Origin: Trichomonas vaginalis G3
Lineage: Eukaryota; Parabasalia; Trichomonadida; Trichomonadidae
Length of the DNA stretch: 64,000 nucleotides
NCBI RefSeq assembly: GCF_026262505.1
Contig: NC_067204.1
Location: 5,861,797-5,925,796, forward strand
Direction of reading: 5' to 3'
Shown here: in pieces, positions 55,795-64,000 of the stretch
How positions within the stretch are numbered: position 1 is the first letter of the stretch
How the letters are laid out: every line of letters starts with the position of its first letter
Made by a program: the position numbers and the translations under genes
Notes under the pieces: model-generated
Databases searched by the model: none
What the model saw: the letters and a program-made list of their open reading frames with translations, nothing else
Told to the model about the DNA's origin: nothing

Positions 55795-58700
55795 CACTAC
55801 TTCATCGTATATGTTTTGTCATGACTTCTTCATCGTAAATGTTTTGTCAAGACTTCTTCGTATATGTTTTGTCATAGATTTCATCGTAAATGTTTTGTCA
55901 TAGATTTCATCGTAATGAACGTAAATGTTTTGTCATGATTTCATCGTACATGTTTTCTCATGACTTCTTCGTAAATGTTTTGTCATGATTTAATCGTATA
56001 TGTTTTGTCATGATTTAATCGTATATGTTTTGTCATGACTTCTTCATCGTAAATGTTTTGTCATGATTTAATCGTATATGTTTTGTCATGACTTCTTCAT
56101 CGTAAATGTTTTGTCATGACTTTTGTATATGTTTTGTCATGACTTCTTCATCGTAATGAGCGTAAATGATTTGTCATGATTTCATCGTATATGTTTTGTC
56201 GAAACTTCTTCGTAAATGTTTTGTCATGATTTCTTCATCGTACATGTTTTGTCGAAACTTCTTCATCGTACATGTTTTGTCGAAACTTCTTCATCGTAAT
56301 GAGCGTACATGTTTTGTCGAAACTTCTTCATCGTATATGTTTTTGTCAAACATGAACGTATATGTTTTTGTCATGACTTCATCGTAAATGTTTTGTCAAG
56401 ACTTCTTCGTAAATGTTTTGTCATGATTTAATCGTAAATGTTTTGTCATGACTTCATCGTGAATGTTTTGTCAAGACTTTGTCATTATTTCATCGTGAAT
56501 GCTTTTGTCAAGACTTCTTCGTAAATGTTTTGTCATGAATTTGTCAAGACTTCTTCGTAAATGTTTTGTCATGAATTTGTCAAGACTTCTTCGTGAATGT
56601 TTTGTCAAGACTTTGTCATGACTTCATCGTGAATGTTTTGTCAAGACTTTGTCATTATTTCATCGTGAATGCTTTTGTCAAGATTTCATCGTGAATGTTT
56701 TGTCAAGACTTTGTCAAGACTTCTTCGTAAATGTTTTGTCAAGACTTTGTCAAGACTTCTTCGTAAATGTTTTGTCATGATTTAATCGTATATGTTTTGT
56801 CATGATTTAATCGTATATGTTTTGTCATGACTTCTTCATCGTATATGTTTTGTCATGATTTAATCGTATATGTTTTGTCATGACTTCTTCATCGTAAATG
56901 TTTTGTCAAGACTTCTTCGTATATGTTTTGTCATGACTTCTTCATCGTAATGAGCGTAAATGATTTGTCATGATTTCATCGTATATGTTTTGTCGAAACT
57001 TCTTCGTAAATGTTTTGTCATGATTTCTTCATCGTACATGTTTTGTCGAAACTTCTTCATCGTACATGTTTTGTCGAAACTTCTTCATCGTAATGAGCGT
57101 ACATGTTTTGTCGAAACTTCTTCATCGTATATGTTTTTGTCAAACATGAACGTATATGTTTTTTGTCATGACTTCATCGTAAATGTTTTGTCAAGACTTC
57201 TTCGTAAATGTTTTGTCAAGACTTCTTCGTAAATGTTTTGTCAAGACTTTGTCAAGACTTCTTCGTAAATGTTTTGTCAAGACTTCTTCGTAAATGTTTT
57301 GTCATGAATTTGTCAAGACTTCTTCGTAAATGTTTTGTCATGATTTCTTCGTAAATGTTTTGTCATGAATTTGTCAAGACTTCTTCGTAAATGTTTTGTC
57401 ATGATTTCTTCGTAAATGTTTTGTCAAGACTTTGTCAAGACTTCTTCGTAAATGTTTTGTCATGACTTCATCGTGAATGTTTTGTCAAGACTTTGTCATT
57501 ATTTCATCGTGAATGCTTTTGTCAAGACTTCTCGTAAATGTTTTGTCATGAATTTGTCAAGACTTCTTCGTAAATGTTTTGTCATGAATTTGTCAAGACT
57601 TCTTCGTGAATGTTTTGTCAAGACTTTGTCATGACTTCATCGTGAATGTTTTGTCAAGACTTTGTCATTATTTCATCGTGAATGCTTTTGTCAAGATTTC
57701 ATCGTGAATGTTTTGTCAAGACTTTGTCAAGACTTCTTCGTAAATGTTTTGTCAAGACTTTGTCAAGATTTCATCGTGAATGCTTTGTCAAGACTTTGTC
57801 AAGATTTCATCGTGAATGCTTTGTCATGAATTTGTCAAGACTTCTTCGTAAATGTTTTCTCAAGACTTTGTCAAGACTTCTTCGTAAATGCTTTGTCAAG
57901 ACTTTGTCAAGATTTCATCGTGAATGCTTTGTCATGAATTTGTCAAGACTTCTTCGTAAATGTTTTCTCAAGACTTTGTCAAGACTTCTTCGTAAATGCT
58001 TTGTCAAGACTTTGTCAAGATTTCATCGTGAATGCTTTGTCATGAATTTGTCAAGACTTCTTCGTAAATGTTTTGTCAAGATTTCATCGTAAATGTTTTG
58101 TCAAGACTTTGTCATTATTTCATCGTGAATGCTTTTGTCAAGACTTTGTCAAGACTTCTTCGTAAATGTTTTGTCAAGACTTTGTCATGACTTCATCGTG
58201 AATGTTTTGTCAAGACTTTGTCAAGACTTCTTCGTAAATGTTTTGTCAAGACTTCTTCGTAAATGTTTTGTCAAGACTTTGTCATGACTTCTTCATCGTA
58301 AATGTTTTGTCAAGACTTCTTCGTGAATGTTTTGTCATGAATTTGTCATGACTTCATCGTAAATGCTTTTGTCAAGACTTCTTCGTAAATGTTTTGTCAA
58401 GACTTTGTCATGACTTCTTCATCGTAAATGTTTTGTCATGAATTTGTCATGATTTCTTCATCGTAAATGATTTGTCATGATTTCATCGTAAATGTTTTGT
58501 CAAACATGAACGTAAATGTTTTGTCATGATTTCTTCATCGTACATGTTTTGTCGAAACTTCATCGTAAATGTTTTGTCAAAACTTCATCGTAAATGTTTT
58601 GTCGAAACTTCATCGTAAATGTTTTGTCATGACTTCATCGTACATGATTTGTCAAGACTTCTTCATCGTAAATGTTTTGTCGAAACTTCATCGTAAATGA

Positions 58701-59084
58701 TTTGTCATGATTTCTTCGTAAATGTTTTGTCATGATTTTTCATCGTAATGAGCGTAAATGATTTGTCATGATTTCATCGTAAATGATTTGTCAAACATGA
58801 ACGTAAATGATTTGTCAAAACTTCATCGTAAATGTTTTGTCGAAACTTCATCGTATATGTTTTGTCATGATTTCATCGTAAATGTTTTGTCATGATTTTA
58901 TCGTATATGCTTTATCAAACATGAACGTAAATGATTTGTCATGATTTCATCGTATATGTTTTGTCGAAACTTCTTCATCGTAATGAACGTAAATGTTTTG
59001 TCAAACATGAACGTAAATGATTTGTCAAGACTTCTTCATCGTAAATGTTTTGTCGAACATGAGTGTAAATGATTTGTCAAGACT

Positions 59085-59193
59085 AAACCATTTGGCAATT
59101 TTTCACGATTTTCATAGAGTTTTAGGCGACCAGGATTTCTTACCTACTCGCTGTTCTTCGCTCAAAAGTTCTTGTGTGCTTTGGTTTTTGAAC
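59085..59193 (-). other. KilA-N gene fragment in the minisatellite, copy 1
   Basis: About 109 bp match, on the same strand sense, 182-287 of element A, which is inside the KilA-N gene (AAACCATTTGGCAATTTTTC at one end, GTGTGCTTTGGTTTTTGAAC at the other). The centre differs (CAGGATTTCTTACCTACTCG), so it derives from a related gene rather than from the copy in A. Minisatellite units abut it on both sides. Confidence 0.75.
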
Positions 59194-61359
59194 ATGAGTG
59201 TAAATGTTTTGTCATGATTTCTTCGTATATGTTTTGTCATAGATTTCATCGTTTATGTTTTGTCATGACTTCTTCGTAAATGTTTTGTCAAGACTTCTTC
59301 GTAAATGTTTTGTCAAGACTTTGTCAAGATTTCATCGTGAATGCTTTGTCAAGACTTCTTCGTAAATGTTTTGTCAAGACTTTGTCATGACTTCTTCATC
59401 GTAAATGTTTTGTCAAGACTTCTTCGTGAATGTTTTGTCAAGACTTTGTCATGACTTCTTCATCGTAAATGTTTTGTCAAACATGAACGTAAATGTTTTG
59501 TCATGACTTCATCGTAAATGTTTTGTCATGACTTCATCGTAAATGTTTTGTCATGACTTCTTCATCGTAAATGTTTTGTCAAACATGAACGTAAATGATT
59601 TGTCAAGGTTTCATCGTAAATGTTTTGTCATGACTTCATCGTAAATGTTTTGTCATGATTTCATCGTAAATGTTTTGTCATGACCTCATCGTATATTCTT
59701 TGTCATGATGATTTCATCGAAACTAAACGTATATGTTTTGTCATGACTTCATCGTATATGTTTTGTCATGACTTCTTCGTAAATGATTTGTCAAAACTTC
59801 TTCGTAAATGAATTTTCATGACTTCTTCATCGTAAATGTTTTGTCAAGACTTCTTCGTAAATGTTTTGTCAAGACTTTGTCAAGATTTCATCGTGAATGC
59901 TTTGTCAAGACTTCTTCGTAAATGTTTTGTCAAGACTTTGTCATGACTTCTTCATCGTAAATGTTTTGTCAAGACTTCTTCGTGAATGTTTTGTCAAGAC
60001 TTTGTCATGACTTCTTCATCGTAAATGTTTTGTCAAACATGAACGTAAATGTTTTGTCATGACTTCATCGTAAATGTTTTGTCATGACTTCATCGTAAAT
60101 GTTTTGTCATGACTTCTTCATCGTAAATGTTTTGTCAAACATGAACGTAAATGATTTGTCAAGGTTTCATCGTAAATGTTTTGTCATGACTTCATCGTAA
60201 ATGTTTTGTCATGATTTCATCGTAAATGTTTTGTCATGACCTCATCGTATATTCTTTGTCATGATGATTTCATCGAAACTAAACGTATATGTTTTGTCAT
60301 GACTTCATCGTATATGTTTTGTCATGACTTCTTCGTAAATGATTTGTCAAAACTTCTTCGTAAATGAATTTTCATGACTTCTTCATCGTAGATGTTTTGT
60401 CATGACTTCTTCATCGTAAATGTTTTGTCATGATTTCTTCGTAAATGATTTGTCGAAACTTCTTCATCGTAATGAGTGTAAATGTTTTGTCATGATTTCA
60501 TCGTTTATGTTTTGTCATGATTTCATCGTTTATGTTTTGTCAAGGTTTCATCGTTTATGTTTTGTCATGATTTCATCGTTTATGATTTGTCATGATTTCA
60601 TCGTATATGTTTTGTCATGATTTCTTCATCGTAATGAGTGTAAATGTTTTGTCAAACATGAACGTAAATGATTTGTCAAGACTTCTTCATCGTATATGTT
60701 TTGTCGAACATGAGTGTAAATGTTTTGTCATGATTTCTTCATCGTAAATGTTTTGTCGAAACTTCTTCATCGTAATGAGTGTAAATGTTTTGTCAAACAT
60801 GAACGTACATGTTTTGTCGAAACTTCTTCATCGTAAATGATTTGTCGAACATGAGTGTAAATGTTTTGTCATGATTTCTTCATCGTAAATGATTTGTCGA
60901 AACTTCTTCATCGTAATGAACGTAAATGATTTGTCGAACATGAGTGTAAATGTTTTGTCATGATTTCTTCATCGTAAATGATTTGTCGAAACTTCTTCAT
61001 CGTAATGAACGTAAATGTTTTGTCAAACATGAGCGTATATGTTTTGTCATGATTTCATCGTAAATGATTTGTCAAGACTTCTTCATCGTAAATGTTTTGT
61101 CATGATTTCATCGTACATGTTTTGTCATGACTTCTTCGTATATGTTTTGTCATGACTTCTTCGTAAATGATTTGTCAAGACTTCTTCATCGTAAATGTTT
61201 TGTCATGATTTCATCGTACATGTTTTGTCATGACTTCTTCGTATATGTTTTGTCATGACTTCTTCGTAAATGTTTTGTCAAACATGAACGTAAATGTTTT
61301 GTCATGACTTCATCGTTTATGTTTTGTCATGACTTCATCGTATATGTTTTGTCATGACT

Positions 61360-61467
61360 AAACCATTTGGCAATTTTTCACGATTTTCATAGAGTTTTGG
61401 CGACCAGGATTTCTTACCTACTCGCTGTTCTTCGCTCAAAAGTTCTTGTGTGCTTTGGTTTTTGAAC
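61360..61467 (-). other. KilA-N gene fragment in the minisatellite, copy 2
   Basis: Almost identical to 59085-59193, including the GATTTCTTACCTACTCGCTG centre. It is part of the 851-bp duplicated block shared with copy 3. Confidence 0.75.
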
Positions 61468-62210
61468 ATGAGTGTAAATGTTTTGTCATGACTTCATCGT
61501 AAATGTTTTGTCATGATTTCATCGTAAATGTTTTGTCATGACTTCTTCATCGTAAATGTTTTGTCATGACTTCATCGTATATGTTTTGTCATGACTTCAT
61601 CGTAAATGTTTTGTCATGACTTCTTCATCGTAAATGTTTTGTCATGATTTCTTCGTAAATGATTTGTCATGATTTCATCGTAAATGATTTGTCAAAACTT
61701 CTTCGTAAATGAATTTTCATGACTTCTTCATCGTAAATGTTTTGTCATGACTTCTTCATCGTAATGAGTGTAAATGTTTTGTCATGATTTCATCGTTTAT
61801 GTTTTGTCATGACTTCTTCGTAAATGATTTGTCATGATTTCATCGTTTATGTTTTGTCATGATTTCATCGTTTATGTTTTGTCATAGATTTCATCGTAAA
61901 TGTTTTGTCAAGACTTCTTCGTAAATGTTTTGTCAAGACTTTGTCAAGATTTCATCGTGAATGTTTTGTCAAGACTTCTTCGTAAATGTTTTGTCAAGAC
62001 TTTGTCATGACTTCTTCATCGTAAATGTTTTGTCAAGACTTCTTCGTGAATGTTTTGTCAAGACTTTGTCATGACTTCTTCATCGTAAATGTTTTGTCAT
62101 GACTTCTTCGTAAATGTTTTGTCAAACATGAACGTAAATGTTTTGTCATGACTTCATCGTTTATGTTTTGTCATGACTTCATCGTATATGTTTTGTCATG
62201 AGTCATGACA

Positions 62211-62318
62211 AAACCATTTGGCAATTTTTCACGATTTTCATAGAGTTTTGGCGACCAGGATTTCTTACCTACTCGCTGTTCTTCGCTCAAAAGTTCTTGT
62301 GTGCTTTGGTTTTTGAAC
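62211..62318 (-). other. KilA-N gene fragment in the minisatellite, copy 3
   Basis: The same fragment 851 bp after copy 2, with the same left and right junctions apart from a few bases before AAACCATTTGG. It shows that the fragment spread by block duplication of the array. Confidence 0.75.
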
Positions 62319-64000
62319 ATGAGTGTAAATGTTTTGTCATGACTTCATCGTAAATGTTTTGTCATGATTTCATCGTAAATGTTTTGTCATGACTTCTTCA
62401 TCGTAAATGTTTTGTCATGACTTCATCGTATATGTTTTGTCATGACTTCATCGTAAATGTTTTGTCATGACTTCTTCATCGTAAATGTTTTGTCATGATT
62501 TCTTCGTAAATGATTTGTCATGATTCATCGTAAATGATTTGTCAAAACTTCTTCGTAAATGAATTTTCATGACTTCTTCATCGTAAATGTTTTGTCATGA
62601 CTTCTTCATCGTAATGAGTGTAAATGTTTTGTCATGATTTCATCGTTTATGTTTTGTCATGACTTCTTCGTAAATGATTTGTCATGATTTCATCGTTTAT
62701 GTTTTGTCATGATTTCATCGTTTATGTTTTGTCATAGATTTTCATCGTAAATGTTTTGTCAAGACTTCTTCGTAAATGTTTTGTCAAGACTTTGTCAAGA
62801 TTTCATCGTGAATGTTTTGTCAAGACTTCTTCGTAAATGTTTTGTCAAGACTTTGTCATGACTTCTTCATCGTAAATGTTTTGTCAAGACTTCTTCGTGA
62901 ATGTTTTGTCAAGACTTTGTCATGACTTCTTCATCGTAAATGTTTTGTCAAACATGAACGTAAATGTTTTGTCAAAACTTCTTCGTATATGTTTTGTCAT
63001 GATTTCTTCGTTTATGTTTTGTCATGATTTCTTCATCGTAAATGTTTTGTCAAACATGAACGTAAATGATTTGTCAAGGTTTCATCGTAAATGTTTTGTC
63101 ATGACTTCATCGTAAATGTTTTGTCATGATTTCATCGTAAATGTTTTGTCATGACCTCATCGTATATTCTTTGTCATGATGATTTCATCGTGAATGCTTT
63201 TGTCAAGACTTCTTCGTAAATGTTTTGTCAAGACTTTGTCATGATTTCTTCATCGTATATGTTTTGTCAAACATGAACGTAAATGTTTTGTCATGACTTC
63301 ATCGTAAATGTTTTGTCATGACTTCTTCATCGTAAATGTTTTTGTCATGATTTCATCGTAAATGTTTTGTCATGATTTCTTCATCGTATGTTTTTCAAAA
63401 CTTCATCGTATATGTTTTGTCAAAACTTTCGTAAATGATTTGTCAAACTTCTTCGTAAATGAATTTTCATGACTTCTTCATCGTAAATGTTTTGTCATGA
63501 CTTCTTCATCGTAAATGTTTTGTCATAGATTTCATCGTATATGTTTTGTCATGACTTCTTCATCGTAAATGTTTTGTCATGATTTCATCGTAAATGATTT
63601 GTCGAAACTTCTTCGTAAATGAATTTTCATGACTTCTTCATCATAATGAGCGTTTTATGTTTTGTCATGACTTCTTCATCGTAAATGTTTTGTCATGATT
63701 TCATCGTAAATGATTTGTCGAAACTTCTTCATCGTAAATGATTTGTCGAACATGAGTGTAAATGTTTTGTCAAGATTTCATCGTTTATGTTTTGTCAAGG
63801 TTTCATCGTTTATGTTTTGTCATGATTTCATCGTTTATGTTTTGTCATGACTTCTTCGTAAATGATTTGTCAAGGTTTCATCGTTTATGTTTTGTCATGA
63901 CTTCTTCGTATATGCTTTGTCAAGGTTTCATCGTAAATGATTTGTCATGATTTCATCGTAAATGTTTTGTCAAGGTTTCATCGTAAATGATTTGTCATGA

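Larger units (their letters stand above)
48539..64000 (+). mobile_element. Polinton/Maverick B, partial (right end outside window)
   Basis: Collinear with element A from the methyltransferase through the small amphipathic protein beside the integrase (48783-54346), in the opposite orientation. It then has its own short genes (54523-55236) and an 8.2-kb minisatellite reaching the window end. The left end is placed at AGGGGCTTCCAGGGGCTG (48539), the hairpin also found at the end of A. The copy looks broken in about five places. Capsid and polymerase genes are not seen and may lie beyond the window. Similarity to A suggests both are recent. Confidence 0.85.
55795..64000 (+). repeat. 8.2-kb minisatellite of about 22-28-bp units, continues past window
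   Basis: Hundreds of variants of CGTAAATGTTTTGTCATGAC followed by TTCAT, TTCTT or TTCTTCAT (unit lengths about 22, 25 and 28). Inserts include TTTGTCAAGAC, CGAAACTTC, AACATGAACGTAAATG and CGTAATGAGTG. Higher-order duplications overlie the units: offsets of 794 bp (56161 and 56955), 556 bp (59341 and 59897) and 851 bp (61361 and 62212). Open frames here (for example 57682-58092) merely follow the repeats. Unit lengths are mostly not multiples of three, so it is not coding. The seed motif is present singly in element A (2049-2095, 3791, 4169). Confidence 0.95.

Noticed and set aside
56166-63950. Open frames of 60-136 codons within the minisatellite (FVKTLSRLLRKCF-type peptides)
   Set aside because: They arise from the repeat itself, shift frame as unit lengths change, and recur wherever the repeat runs in phase. 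No start context or conserved domain.
55795-64000. CRISPR-like array because of regular short repeats
   Set aside because: There are no unique spacers between the units. The units themselves vary and are arranged as a minisatellite with higher-order blocks, in a eukaryotic context without cas genes.

Overview
The window looks like nuclear DNA of a trichomonad (Trichomonas vaginalis or a close relative). It is AT-rich, its host genes are intronless and widely spaced, and several carry TCAYW-like initiator sequences upstream. It is also crowded with Polinton/Maverick elements that encode a Dam-type adenine methyltransferase, a retroviral-type integrase and phage-like fibres, a combination typical of trichomonad genomes. 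Species assignment is inference; no marker gene settles it.

Layout. (1) 1 to about 13082: Polinton A, cut by the window edge. It holds two KilA-N genes, repeat fields with GATC-centred palindromes, hypothetical virion-type genes, an integrase, a fibre gene and a Dam methyltransferase. A 652-bp fold-back transposon (12082-12733, 4-bp target duplication GTAG) sits inside the methyltransferase gene. (2) 13083-15181: remains of a zinc-finger (MULE/FLYWCH-like) gene split by a second fold-back copy (13264-14519, target duplication TTAT). (3) 15188-30428: Polinton-like element C, delimited by 388-bp terminal inverted repeats and a 6-bp target duplication ATAAAC. It has a capsid protein, packaging ATPase, fibre, integrase and a primase-polymerase/SF3-helicase replication gene in place of a protein-primed polymerase B. 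A Kolobok-like TTAA transposon (24116-26544) lies inside that gene. (4) 30435-48538: a host block with an OCRL/INPP5-like inositol 5-phosphatase, tRNA-dihydrouridine synthase, a probably myristoylated dual-specificity phosphatase, a pseudogene, a HEAT-type alpha-solenoid protein, a tiny membrane protein, a 2104-residue membrane-anchored tandem glycosidase and a tRNA-Glu(TTC). (5) about 48539 to 64000: Polinton B, a close relative of A in the opposite orientation. After its gene block it turns into an 8.2-kb minisatellite that runs off the window.

How the parts relate. A and B share gene order from Dam to integrase, while C is a different lineage. Even so, A and C carry the same dispersed repeat (core GACAACATGACATTT) around genes, and the minisatellite of B is an amplified form of short units found singly in the repeat fields of A. 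This suggests a pool of recombination-prone boundary repeats shared between unrelated Polintons. Many palindromes in those fields have GATC at the centre, and the elements carry Dam-like genes; a functional link is only a hypothesis. The virus-like elements are described as fossils: A and B look broken in several genes, and C looks young but also carries a few breaks plus the transposon insertion.
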